DNA from: Phytopseudomonas straminea
GTDB lineage: Bacteria; Pseudomonadota; Gammaproteobacteria; Pseudomonadales; Pseudomonadaceae
Assembly (NCBI RefSeq): GCF_900112645.1
Contig: NZ_FOMO01000001.1
Location: 372,001 to 436,000 of the forward strand
Direction: 5' to 3'
Length of the DNA stretch: 64,000 nucleotides
In this document: positions 47,384 through 56,778 of the stretch, one piece after another
How the letters are laid out: each line of letters begins with the position of its first letter
Numbering within the stretch: position 1 is the stretch's first letter
Notes under the pieces: model-generated
Seen by the model: the letters and a program-made list of their open reading frames with translations, nothing else
Told to the model about the DNA's origin: nothing
Databases searched by the model: none
Program-made: the position numbers and the translations under genes

Positions 47384-47522
47384 GGTAAAGCAACGATGTC
47401 CGCTTTGCTTCGTAGTTGCCTTCATGCGCATACAACACTTTGAACAGGTTCTAAGAGCCTGCTCACGACCTTTCGCGCTTTGCCTGCAAAAAGGTGGAAG
47501 CGGTCGGCGAGCGGAATACTTT

Positions 47523-47590
47523 TAGGAGGAGCTTTAGCCCCGAGCTCTTTGTTTACCTGAATAAAAACTCGCGGCTAAAGCCGCTCCTAC
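47523..47590. repeat. Second REP-like inverted pair (different family)
   Basis: TAGGAGGAGCTTTAGCC..CGAG and CTCG..GGCTAAAGCCGCTCCTA form an imperfect inverted repeat of about 22 bp per arm. This is another common pseudomonad REP type. Confidence 0.75.
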
Positions 47591-47636
47591 GCAATCGGAT
47601 GATGCGGGCATCGGTATCCGAATGCCGGAAATGAAA

Positions 47637-47667
47637 ATGCCCGCCCTGCTTGCGCAGTGGCGGGCAT
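47637..47667 (-). terminator. Terminator of the spu operon
   Basis: A 9-bp stem (ATGCCCGCC, 47637-47645 with 47659-47667) is extended by a CTGC/GCAG inner stem with one bulge; the - strand continues TTTTCATT. It lies 20 bp past the spuH stop. Confidence 0.8.
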
Positions 47668-47687
47668 CGTCTTGCCGCTCAGCTGAC

Positions 47688-48563
47688 TCAGTGAGCCGGC
47701 TTGACCTCCGGACGGGCACCGATGGCGTGCTGGCTTTCTTCCATGACCTGCTGGATCGCCTTGCGACGGCGCTCCTCGGCGCGGTGGCTGAAGAACCACA
47801 CCAGGAAGGTGGCCAGCGATACCGCCAGCAGGATCAGACTGGCGATGGCGTTGATCGCCGGGGTCACGCCCAGGCGCACCTTGGAGAACACCTCCATCGG
47901 CAGCGTGGTGGCGCCAGGACCGGACACGAAGCTGGCCAGTACCAGGTCATCCAGCGACAGGGCGAAGGACATCATGCCGCCAGCCACCAGCGAAGGCGCG
48001 ATCATCGGGATGGTGATCAGGAAGAACACCTTCCATGGCCGCGCGCCGAGGTCCATGGCCGCTTCTTCGATGGACAGGTCCAGCTCGCGCAGGCGCGCCG
48101 ACACCACCACGGCCACATAGGCCGAACAGAACGTGGTGTGGGCGATCCAGATGGTCATCATGCCGCGCTCCGCCGGCCAACCGATCAGTTGGGCCATGGC
48201 CACGAACAGCAGCAGCAGTGACAGACCGGTGATCACTTCCGGCATTACCAGCGGTGCGGTGACCAGGCCGCCGAACAGCGTGCGGCCCTTAAAGCGGCTG
48301 ATGCGGGTCAGCACGAAGGCCGCCAGCGTACCCAGCGCCACCGCGGCGATCGCCGTGTAGCAGGCGATCTCCAGGGAACGCCAGACGGCGCCCATCAGCT
48401 GGCGGTCGTCGAGCAGGCTCACGTACCACTTGGTCGACCAGCCGCCCCACACCGTCACCAGCCGCGAGGCGTTGAACGAGTAGATCACCAGGATGACCAT
48501 CGGCAGATAGATGAAAGTCAGGCCTGCCCACAGCATCAGCGTGGAGAAACGGAAATTCTTCAT
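47688..48563 (-). CDS. spuH: Polyamine ABC transporter permease SpuH (PotI-type)
   Basis: The 291-aa permease has 6 predicted transmembrane helices. The cytoplasmic EAA motif is EEAAMDLGARPWKVFFLITIP. It is the last gene of the SpuDEFGH uptake system, which imports putrescine and spermidine. The ATG overlaps the spuG stop by 4 nt. The tail ends in a His/Pro-rich segment. Confidence 0.95.
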   Translation of the reverse strand: MKNFRFSTLMLWAGLTFIYLPMVILVIYSFNASRLVTVWGGWSTKWYVSLLDDRQLMGAVWRSLEIACYTAIAAVALGTLAAFVLTRISRFKGRTLFGGLVTAPLVMPEVITGLSLLLLFVAMAQLIGWPAERGMMTIWIAHTTFCSAYVAVVVSARLRELDLSIEEAAMDLGARPWKVFFLITIPMIAPSLVAGGMMSFALSLDDLVLASFVSGPGATTLPMEVFSKVRLGVTPAINAIASLILLAVSLATFLVWFFSHRAEERRRKAIQQVMEESQHAIGARPEVKPAH

Positions 48564-49468
48564 GCCCGGCCCTCCAGCTCTTTGGCTTGGTTACGGTTGA
48601 ACAGAATGATGGGCACCAAGAGGATCGCCAGCATCACCACCGCCAGCGCCGAGGCTACCGGCCAGTCGCGGTTGTTGAAGAACTCCTGCCACAGCACCTT
48701 GCCGATCATCAGGGTTTCCGGCCCGCCGAGCAGCTCGGGGATCACGAACTCGCCAACCACCGGGATGAACACCAGCATGCAGCCGGCGATGATGCCGTTC
48801 TTGGACAGCGGTACGGTGATCTTCCAGAAGCTGTTGAAGGTGCTCGAACCCAGATCCGAAGCTGCTTCGAGCAGGCTCTGATCGTGTTTCACCAGGTTGG
48901 CGAACAGCGGCAGGATCATGAACGGCAGGTACGAGTAAACGATGCCGATGTACACCGCGGTGTTGGTGTTGAGGATCTGCAGTGGCGCGTCGATCAAGCC
49001 GATGCTCTGCAAAAAGCCGTTGAGCAGACCGTTGTTGCTGAGGATGCCCATCCACGCGTAAACGCGGATCAGGATCGCGGTCCAGGTCGGCATCATCACC
49101 AGCAGCAGCAGGACCGTCTGGGTTTCCTTCTTGGCCCGGGCGATGGCGTAGGCCATCGGGTAGCCGATTAGCAAACAGGCAAGGGTGCTGAAAAAGGCGA
49201 TTTTCAGCGAGCCAAGGTACGCGGCCAGATACAGCTCATCCTCGGTAAGGAAGATGTAGTTGCCCAGGTTCAGCACCACCTGCAGTGTATTGTCGACCCA
49301 GGTATAGATTTCCGTGTACGGCGGGATCGCCACATCGGCTTCGGCGAAGCTGATCTTCAGCACGATGATGAACGGCAGCAGGAAGAACAGGAACAGCCAG
49401 ATGAATGGGATGCCGATCACCAGGTGCCGGCCATTAGGCATACGCTTGGTCAGGCTGCTCATTTTCAT
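48560..49468 (-). CDS. spuG: Polyamine ABC transporter permease SpuG (PotH-type)
   Basis: The 302-aa permease partners SpuH. Six or more transmembrane helices; the EAA loop is EAASDLGSSTFNSFWKITVP. I kept the ATG at 49468 that overlaps the spuF stop by 4 nt; an ATG two codons later is an alternative. Confidence 0.94.
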   Translation of the reverse strand: MKMSSLTKRMPNGRHLVIGIPFIWLFLFFLLPFIIVLKISFAEADVAIPPYTEIYTWVDNTLQVVLNLGNYIFLTEDELYLAAYLGSLKIAFFSTLACLLIGYPMAYAIARAKKETQTVLLLLVMMPTWTAILIRVYAWMGILSNNGLLNGFLQSIGLIDAPLQILNTNTAVYIGIVYSYLPFMILPLFANLVKHDQSLLEAASDLGSSTFNSFWKITVPLSKNGIIAGCMLVFIPVVGEFVIPELLGGPETLMIGKVLWQEFFNNRDWPVASALAVVMLAILLVPIILFNRNQAKELEGRA

Positions 49469-50619
49469 GACTGCAACACCACGCCGCTGTCGTCTTCCCA
49501 GAACACCACCACCGGGTCATCCCAGGTCGGCCGCTTGCCACGGCGCTCGGCGTTGGCGATGAAGCACTGCACGATCTGCCCGGAGGTCAGTTTGACGTAG
49601 TACACCGAATGGCCGCCCAGATAGGCGATGTCATGCACGGTGCCGTTGCTCCAGTTGTATTCCGGGTGCTCGTGGTCAGCCGGCAGCTGGGTGGCCATCA
49701 GCAGTTTTTCCGGGCGCAGGGCGTAGGTGACCTGGGTCTCCTGGGCACGGGTGCTGATGCCGTGGCCGATATAGATCGGCTTGTCGAGCTGCGGGCAGTC
49801 GATCACCGCGTGGTCGGTGTCGTCATGCACGATCTGCCCGTCGAACAGGTTGACGTTACCGATGAACTCGCAGACCAGACGGCTGGCCGGCGTCTCGTAG
49901 ACGTCGATGGGGCTGCCGATCTGGGCGATCCAGCCCAGGTGCATGATGGCGATGCGCTGGGCCATGGTCATGGCCTCTTCCTGATCGTGGGTGACCATCA
50001 CACAGGTCACGCCGACGCGCTCGATGATTTCCACCAGCTCGAGCTGCATCTGCGAGCGCAGCTTCTTGTCCAGCGCGCCCATCGGCTCGTCGAGCAGCAG
50101 CAGCTTGGGGCGTTTGGCCAGCGAGCGGGCCAGCGCCACGCGCTGACGCTGGCCGCCGGAAAGCTGGTGCGGTTTGCGCTTGGCGTACTGGGTCATGTGC
50201 ACCAGCTTGAGCATCTCGGCAACACGGGCGTCGATCTCGGCCTTGGGCATCTTGTCCTGCTTGAGGCCGAAGGCGATGTTGTCGGCCACGCTCATGTGCG
50301 GGAACAGCGCGTAGGACTGGAACATCATGTTGATCGGTCGATCGTACGGCGGCAGGTCGGTAATGTCCTGGCCGTCGAGGAAGATGCGCCCTTCGGTCGG
50401 CCGCTCGAAGCCGGCGAGCATGCGCAACAGGGTCGACTTGCCGGAACCGGAACCACCGAGCAGGGCGAAGATCTCGCCCTTGTTGATGGTCAGCGAGACA
50501 TCGTCGACCGCGACGGTTTCGTCGAACTTCTTGGTCACACGCTCGATCTTGACCAACACCTCTTTGGGTTGCTGGCTCCCCTCGATGACCTTCTTATAGG
50601 TACTGGAAGCAACTGCCAT
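49465..50619 (-). CDS. spuF: Polyamine ABC transporter ATPase SpuF (PotG-type)
   Basis: The 384-aa ATPase has Walker A GGSGSGKST, signature LSGGQRQRVALA and Walker B LLLLDEPMGALD, with an OB-type TOBE domain at the C-terminus. The ATG at 50619 follows GGGAG; a TTG two codons before was ignored. It drives the SpuDEFGH importer. A hairpin with a T5 run separates it from spuE. Confidence 0.95.
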   Translation of the reverse strand: MAVASSTYKKVIEGSQQPKEVLVKIERVTKKFDETVAVDDVSLTINKGEIFALLGGSGSGKSTLLRMLAGFERPTEGRIFLDGQDITDLPPYDRPINMMFQSYALFPHMSVADNIAFGLKQDKMPKAEIDARVAEMLKLVHMTQYAKRKPHQLSGGQRQRVALARSLAKRPKLLLLDEPMGALDKKLRSQMQLELVEIIERVGVTCVMVTHDQEEAMTMAQRIAIMHLGWIAQIGSPIDVYETPASRLVCEFIGNVNLFDGQIVHDDTDHAVIDCPQLDKPIYIGHGISTRAQETQVTYALRPEKLLMATQLPADHEHPEYNWSNGTVHDIAYLGGHSVYYVKLTSGQIVQCFIANAERRGKRPTWDDPVVVFWEDDSGVVLQS

Positions 50620-50643
50620 TACCAAACTCCCGCAGTAAAAATG

Positions 50644-50665
50644 GCGCCCGACAGAGGCCGGGCGC
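50644..50665 (-). terminator. Intra-operon terminator-like hairpin spuE/spuF
   Basis: A 7-bp stem (GCGCCCG, 50644-50650 with 50659-50665) is followed on the - strand by CATTTTTA. It lies 12 bp past the spuE stop and in front of spuF. It may be a partial terminator that keeps binding protein above transporter levels. Confidence 0.65.
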
Positions 50666-50676
50666 TAAAGGGTTGA

Positions 50677-51795
<1,119 letters not shown>

Positions 51796-51887
51796 TCACC
51801 GAGGTGACGTATCGCGATCTGGGAGAGCGCCACGGTCGTGGCGCTGCCCTCGATGGGCGACGATCCGCCCCTTTGCCTGCTGAAACG

Positions 51888-51912
51888 GACCGCGGCACCA
51901 GGCGCCGCGGTC
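51888..51912 (-). terminator. Hairpin after spuD
   Basis: A perfect 9-bp stem (GACCGCGGC, 51888-51896 with 51904-51912) with a 7-nt loop begins 9 bp past the spuD stop, followed by CGTTTCAG. A second stem (51826-51833 with 51838-51845) lies nearer spuE. Both are likely mRNA stabilisers or partial terminators. Confidence 0.6.
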
Positions 51913-51921
51913 ATCAGCCGA

Positions 51922-53022
51922 TCAGCGACCGGACTTGATCTTGGTCCAGCTGCGGGTCATGGTGCGCTGGGCGGCCGCCGGCAGGTCCGGGAAGGCATAC
52001 AGCTTGCCCATGGTTTCCTGGGTCGGGTAAACGCCTGGGTCGTTACGAATGGCTTCGTCGACCAGCGGGGTGGCTTTCGCGTTGCCGTTCGGGAAGTGCA
52101 CTTCGTTGGTGATCTCGGCCATGATTTCCGGCTTGAGCAGGAAGTTCAGGAAGGCATGGGCGGACTCGACGTTCTCCGCATCGGCCGGAATGGCCACCAT
52201 GTCGAAGAAGGCGCCGGCACCTTGCTTGGGAATGTTGTAGGAGACTTTGACCTTGCCACCGGCCTCTTCGGCGCGCGACTTGGCCTGGTAGATGTCGCCC
52301 GAGTAGCCCACGGCCACGCAGAGGTTGCCGTTGGCCAGATCGGAGATGTACTTGGAGGAGTGGAAGTAGGTGACCGACGGGCGGATCTTCATGAACAGCG
52401 CTTCGGCTTCCTTGAGCTGCTTCGGATCGGTGCTGGTCGGTTCATAGCCCAGGTACTGCATGGCGATCGGCAGGATCTCGGTTGGCGAGTCGAGGAAGGA
52501 CACGCCGCAGGACTTCAGCTTCTCGATGTTCTCGGGCTTGAACAGCAGGTCCCAGGAATCAACCGGGGCGTTTTCGCCCAGCGCAGCCTTGACCTTCTCG
52601 GGGTTGAAACCGATGCCCACGGTGCCCCACATGTACGGGAAGGAATACTTGTTACCCGGGTCGCTGACCTCGACGGTTTTCAGCAGGTTCTTGTCCAGGT
52701 TGTCCCAGTTCGGCAGCTTGGACTTGTCCAGCGGCTGGTAGACCTTGGCCTTGATCTGCTTGGCCAGGAAGCTGTTGGACGGCACCACGATGTCGTAACC
52801 CGATTTGCCGGCGAACAGCTTGGCTTCCAGGGTTTCGTTGGAATCGAAGACGTCGTAGGTGACCTTGATGCCGGTCTCCTTGGTGAATTTCTCGATGGTG
52901 TCCGGGGCGATGTAGTCCGACCAGTTGTAGATGTTGAGGACCTTGCCATCAGCCTGCGCCATACCGGCCACGGCGCCGGCCAGCGTCACCGCCAGCAGAG
53001 TCTTGCCGAAAGTCTTGATCAT
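51922..53022 (-). CDS. spuD: Putrescine-binding periplasmic protein SpuD
   Basis: This encodes 366 aa with a signal peptide (GAVAGMAQA). [41 protein letters not shown] and [10 protein letters not shown] follow SpuD of P. aeruginosa, which prefers putrescine. It is about half identical to SpuE by eye, an old duplication. GGGAG lies before the ATG. First transport gene after spuC; a hairpin with an opposite T-tract sits in the 165-bp gap. Confidence 0.94.
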   Translation of the reverse strand: MIKTFGKTLLAVTLAGAVAGMAQADGKVLNIYNWSDYIAPDTIEKFTKETGIKVTYDVFDSNETLEAKLFAGKSGYDIVVPSNSFLAKQIKAKVYQPLDKSKLPNWDNLDKNLLKTVEVSDPGNKYSFPYMWGTVGIGFNPEKVKAALGENAPVDSWDLLFKPENIEKLKSCGVSFLDSPTEILPIAMQYLGYEPTSTDPKQLKEAEALFMKIRPSVTYFHSSKYISDLANGNLCVAVGYSGDIYQAKSRAEEAGGKVKVSYNIPKQGAGAFFDMVAIPADAENVESAHAFLNFLLKPEIMAEITNEVHFPNGNAKATPLVDEAIRNDPGVYPTQETMGKLYAFPDLPAAAQRTMTRSWTKIKSGR

Positions 53023-53054
53023 GCGGTTCAGCTCCCTATGTGATGTCGATTAAC

Positions 53055-53089
53055 CGGGCCGCCGCGCTGTGCGGAAGGCCCGTTTTTTT
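53055..53089 (+). terminator. Hairpin with + strand T-tract between spuC and spuD
   Basis: CGGGCC/GGCCCG with an inner CCGC/GCGG stem (53055-53082) is followed by seven T on the + strand (53083-53089), pointing against the operon. No + strand gene ends here. It could stop antisense transcription or act as a - strand attenuator without T-tract. Confidence 0.45.
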
Positions 53090-53187
53090 GGCCGGCAAGT
53101 CTGGCGATAGCAGCCCCATCGCTCAAGCCCTGGCAGGCAATTTATTGCACCAACTGTCGCTACCTTCGAAACGCCTTGCAGCAGCCG

Positions 53188-54555
53188 TCAGGCCAGTAAA
53201 GCACGGGCGGTGAGGTCCAGGCACTTGCGGGCCTTTTCCACCAGCTCGTCGATCTCGCTCTTGCTGATCACCAGCGGCGGCGAAATGATCATGGTGTCGC
53301 CCACGGCGCGCATGATCAGTCCGTTCTCGAAACAGTGACCGCGGCAGATCATGCCCACCGCCTTGTCGCTCGGGTAACGCGCGCGAGTGACTTTATCCTT
53401 CACCAGTTCGATGGCGCCGAGCATACCTACGCCGCGCACTTCACCGACCAGCGGGTGATCCGCCAATTCGCGCAGGCGTTTCTGCAAATACGGTGCCGTT
53501 TCTTCTCTGACCCGCTCGATGATCTTTTCTTCGCGCAGAATTCGGATGTTCTCCAGTGCCACCGCCGCCGCCACCGGGTGCCCGGAATAGGTGAAGCCGT
53601 GGTTGAAGTCGCCACCCTCGTTGAGCACCTTGACGATCTCGTCGCGCACCACCAGGCCGCCCATCGGCACGTAGCCGGAGGTCAGGCCCTTGGCGATGGT
53701 CATCATGTCCGGCTTGTTGCCGTAGAAGTCGCTGCCGAACCACTCACCGGTGCGTCCGAAGCCGCAGATCACTTCGTCGGCGATGAACAGGATGTCGTAC
53801 TTGGCGAGAATCTCGCGCACCCGCGGCCAGTAGCTGTCCGGCGGGATGATCACCCCGCCGGCGCCCTGGATCGGCTCAGCCAGAAAGGCGGCGACATTGT
53901 CTTCGCCGACTTCGAGAATCTTCTTCTCCAGCTCGTCGGCAGCCCAGATGCCGAAGGCTTCCGGCGTCATGTCGCCGCCCTCGCCGAACCAGTAAGGCTG
54001 GGCGATATGCACGATACCCGGAATCGGTAGGTCGCCCTGCTCGTGCATGCCCTTCATGCCCCCCAGGCTGGCGCCGGCGACGGTGGAGCCGTGGTAGCCG
54101 TTTTCGCGGGCGATCACCACCTTCTTGTTCGGCTTGCCCTTGAGTGCCCAATAATGGCGAACCATGCGCAGCATGGTGTCGTTGCCTTCCGAGCCTGAGC
54201 CGGTGAAGAACACGTGGTTCATGCCAGCTGGCGTCACCTCGGCGAGTGCCTTGGCCAGCTCCAACACTGGCGGGTGGGCGGTCTGGAAGAAGGTGTTGTA
54301 AAACGGCAGCTCGCGCATCTGCTTGCTGGCCGCCTCGACCAGTTCCTCACGGCCGTAGCCGACGGCCAGGCACCAAAGCCCGGCCATGCCATCGAGGATC
54401 TTGTTGCCCTCGCTGTCCCACAGATGCACGCCCTCACCGCGGGTGATGATGCGCGGACCTTTCTCGGCCAATTGTTTGAAGTCGCTGAAAGGCGCCAGGT
54501 GATGATCGCGGCTCATGGCCTGCCATTGCTGGGTCTTTGCATTGTTTGCCGTCAT
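53188..54555 (-). CDS. spuC: Polyamine:pyruvate transaminase SpuC
   Basis: This encodes 455 aa, a class III PLP aminotransferase that transfers the amino group of putrescine, cadaverine or related polyamines to pyruvate. [18 protein letters not shown] and the PLP-lysine context [14 protein letters not shown] are complete. I used the ATG at 54555 since the GTG before it sits in the AAGAGGTGAAC ribosome site. Downstream of spuB. Confidence 0.95.
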   Translation of the reverse strand: MTANNAKTQQWQAMSRDHHLAPFSDFKQLAEKGPRIITRGEGVHLWDSEGNKILDGMAGLWCLAVGYGREELVEAASKQMRELPFYNTFFQTAHPPVLELAKALAEVTPAGMNHVFFTGSGSEGNDTMLRMVRHYWALKGKPNKKVVIARENGYHGSTVAGASLGGMKGMHEQGDLPIPGIVHIAQPYWFGEGGDMTPEAFGIWAADELEKKILEVGEDNVAAFLAEPIQGAGGVIIPPDSYWPRVREILAKYDILFIADEVICGFGRTGEWFGSDFYGNKPDMMTIAKGLTSGYVPMGGLVVRDEIVKVLNEGGDFNHGFTYSGHPVAAAVALENIRILREEKIIERVREETAPYLQKRLRELADHPLVGEVRGVGMLGAIELVKDKVTRARYPSDKAVGMICRGHCFENGLIMRAVGDTMIISPPLVISKSEIDELVEKARKCLDLTARALLA

Positions 54556-54609
54556 GTTCACCTCTTATAAATGCGGGGCCGGTCGGATCACACGGCAGCC
54601 CCGACTGGA

Positions 54610-55968
54610 TCAGACCGAGAGCAGCAGGAACTCGCGTTCCCAGGAGCTGATCACCCGCTTGAAATTCTCGTGCTCGGCACGCTTGACCGCCACGTAGCCG
54701 CTGACGAACTTGTGGCCCAGATACTGTTCGACCACCTGGCAGGTTTCCATGCGCTCCAGCGCCGCCTCCAAAGTCAGCGGCAGGCGCAGGTTGCGGCGCT
54801 CGTAGCCGCGGCCGACGACCGGCGCGCTGGGCTCGATGCCCTCGACCATGCCGATGTAGCCGCACAGCAGGCTGGCTGCCAGGGCCAGATAAGGGTTGGC
54901 GTCGGCGCCAGCCAGGCGGTTTTCCACGCGGCGGTTATTCGGCGTGGCATCCGGCACGCGCAGGCCGACGGTGCGGTTTTCCTCGCCCCACTCGACGTTC
55001 ACCGGCGCCGAGGTGTCGGGCAGGAAGCGGCGGAACGAGTTTACGTTGGGCGCGAACAGCGGCAGCACTTCGGGGATGTATTTCTGCAGGCCACCGATGT
55101 GATGCATGAACAGCTGGCTCATCGAACCGTCTTCGTTGGAGAAGATGTTCTTGCCGGTCTTCACGTCGATGATGCTCTGGTGCAGATGCATGGCGCTGCC
55201 CGGCTCATCGGTGATCGGCTTGGCCATGAAGGTCGCCGCCACGTCGTGCTTGAGCGCCGCCTCGCGCATGGTGCGTTTGAACACCAGGATCTGGTCGGCC
55301 AGGTGCAGAGCCTCGCCGTGACGGAAGTTGATCTCCATCTGCGCCGGGCCTTCCTCGTGGATCAGAGTGTCCAGGTCCAGGCCCTGCAGCTCGCACCAGT
55401 CGTACATGTCTTCGAACAGCGGGTCAAATTCGTTGGCCGCATCGATCGAGAAACTCTGCCGGCCGGTTTCCGGGCGCCCGGAACGGCCCATCGGAGCCAC
55501 CAGCGGGAAGTCCGGGTCGCTGTTGCGCTTGGTCAGGTAGAACTCCATCTCCGGCGCCACGATGGGTTGCCAGCCTTTCTCTGCATACAGGCGCAGCACC
55601 TTCTTGAGGATGTTGCGCGGCGACAGCTCGATGGGGTTGCCCTGCTTGTCGTAGGTGTCGTGGATCACCTGGGCGGTGGGCTCGATGGCCCAGGGTACAA
55701 TGAATACGGCGTTCTCGTCCGGCCGGCAGAACATGTCGATATCTGCCGGGTCGAGCAGGTCGTAATAGATGTCGTCTTCGACGTAGTCGCCGGTGACAGT
55801 CTGCAGCAACACGCTTTCGGGCAGGCGCATGCCCTTTTCGTCGAGGAATTTGTTGGTCGGCGAGATCTTGCCCCGGGCAATCCCCGTCAGGTCGCTGACC
55901 AGACATTCGACTTCGGTGATCTTGCGTTCTTTCAACCAGCTCGAGAGCTGGTCCAGTTTGGTGCTCAT
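54610..55968 (-). CDS. spuB: Gamma-glutamylpolyamine synthetase SpuB
   Basis: The 452-aa glutamine synthetase-like enzyme joins glutamate to polyamines (PuuA type). GS motifs: EMEFYL, GPAQMEINFRHG, AMHLHQSI, FRRFLPDTSAPV and ENRLAGADANPYLALAASLL. It lacks the adenylylation loop of true GlnA. It is the first gene of spuBCDEFGH and divergent from spuI. The spuA hydrolase gene expected next to it is missing. Confidence 0.93.
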   Translation of the reverse strand: MSTKLDQLSSWLKERKITEVECLVSDLTGIARGKISPTNKFLDEKGMRLPESVLLQTVTGDYVEDDIYYDLLDPADIDMFCRPDENAVFIVPWAIEPTAQVIHDTYDKQGNPIELSPRNILKKVLRLYAEKGWQPIVAPEMEFYLTKRNSDPDFPLVAPMGRSGRPETGRQSFSIDAANEFDPLFEDMYDWCELQGLDLDTLIHEEGPAQMEINFRHGEALHLADQILVFKRTMREAALKHDVAATFMAKPITDEPGSAMHLHQSIIDVKTGKNIFSNEDGSMSQLFMHHIGGLQKYIPEVLPLFAPNVNSFRRFLPDTSAPVNVEWGEENRTVGLRVPDATPNNRRVENRLAGADANPYLALAASLLCGYIGMVEGIEPSAPVVGRGYERRNLRLPLTLEAALERMETCQVVEQYLGHKFVSGYVAVKRAEHENFKRVISSWEREFLLLSV

Positions 55969-56778
55969 AGAGACCTCAGTGTTTTGAAACCGGCATCCTC
56001 GGCCGGCTCGACATGCCCCGCACCACGAGAGGCCTGGCAGGCCTGCCAGGTGGATGCGGAATAAACCAGGGTGTTACACGACTGCGGGCAACTGCCCGAG
56101 CGACCCTCCAGGCACTGGCGGCAGAGCGCAGCGCATGCCCAGCGGTGCTTCACCATCGTGCACCGACTGTAACCGACCTTTGTTGCACTCGACAGAGTCA
56201 GATGCCTTTGCAAAGCGCGCGCCGTCACCTGCTTCACGGCAAGGTTCACGATTGGCAATGCAGTTGAGCGCATCGAGGCGTCGCGATACTCGTCGCCTAG
56301 CAATGAAGACGCAAACGTCTTCACGGATTGAGAAGTGTGCAGATTTTCGAGCGAAGGAGCAGGTAAGAGATACCGCAATGCGATGCGCCGCAGTGCGCGC
56401 CGCAAGGGCTGCGCAAGAGGATCGAGCAACCTCTACCACAGCCGGCAATGCCGCGCACCGTGGGAGGCTGGCAATGACGCCGGACAGCGACATGCAGCTC
56501 ATGAAACACCCGTATTGTTGGATTATGTGGGGTTTGACCGAGCTTATCCTTGTTCATTTTTCAACACAAGCTGGCTCAATGATTCGCGCACCGCCCCACA
56601 GCCGCGTCTAAAAGGGTGCAGAGATCTAACGCTGGAAATGCCCTGAAACGCCCTAAAAATGGCCGCAGCGCCCCTCATTGGGGCAACATCGAGCTGCCTT
56701 GACAGCCTCTGGCGTTTGGGATTGACTCGCTGTGCGTCAGCAATTGATTGATATTTTTAACAACAAAGGTGTTGCATC
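55969..56778. other. 810-bp geneless region between spuB and spuI
   Basis: No convincing gene was found on either strand; short frames are arginine-rich shadows. It holds the perfect 18-bp palindrome listed separately, an inverted repeat CGGGCA-AC-TGCCCG (56085-56098) and TGAAGACG-CAAA-CGTCTTCA (56304-56323). TTGACT at 56722 may be part of the spuI promoter, without a clear -10. SpuA-like sequence was looked for and not seen. Confidence 0.6.
56033..56050. promoter_or_regulatory. Perfect 18-bp palindrome upstream of spuB
   Basis: CCTGGCAGGCCTGCCAGG lies 65-82 bp before the spuB ATG, where an operator would be expected. A perfect 18-bp palindrome is unlikely by chance. The regulator is unknown. 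Confidence 0.5.

Larger units (their letters stand above)
47140..47687. other. Geneless gap betT-spuH
   Basis: Only REP-type repeats and the spuH terminator are found in the ~550 bp between the betT terminator and spuH. Short frames here show no coding bias. The gap marks a change in gene order against P. aeruginosa as I recall it. Confidence 0.65.

Noticed and set aside
51838..53043. + strand frame of 401 codons
   Set aside because: Antisense to spuD with its signal peptide and PotD-type motifs.
56074..56646. Short frames on both strands of the spuB-spuI gap
   Set aside because: High Arg/Cys content, no ribosome sites, no similarity; not supported as genes.
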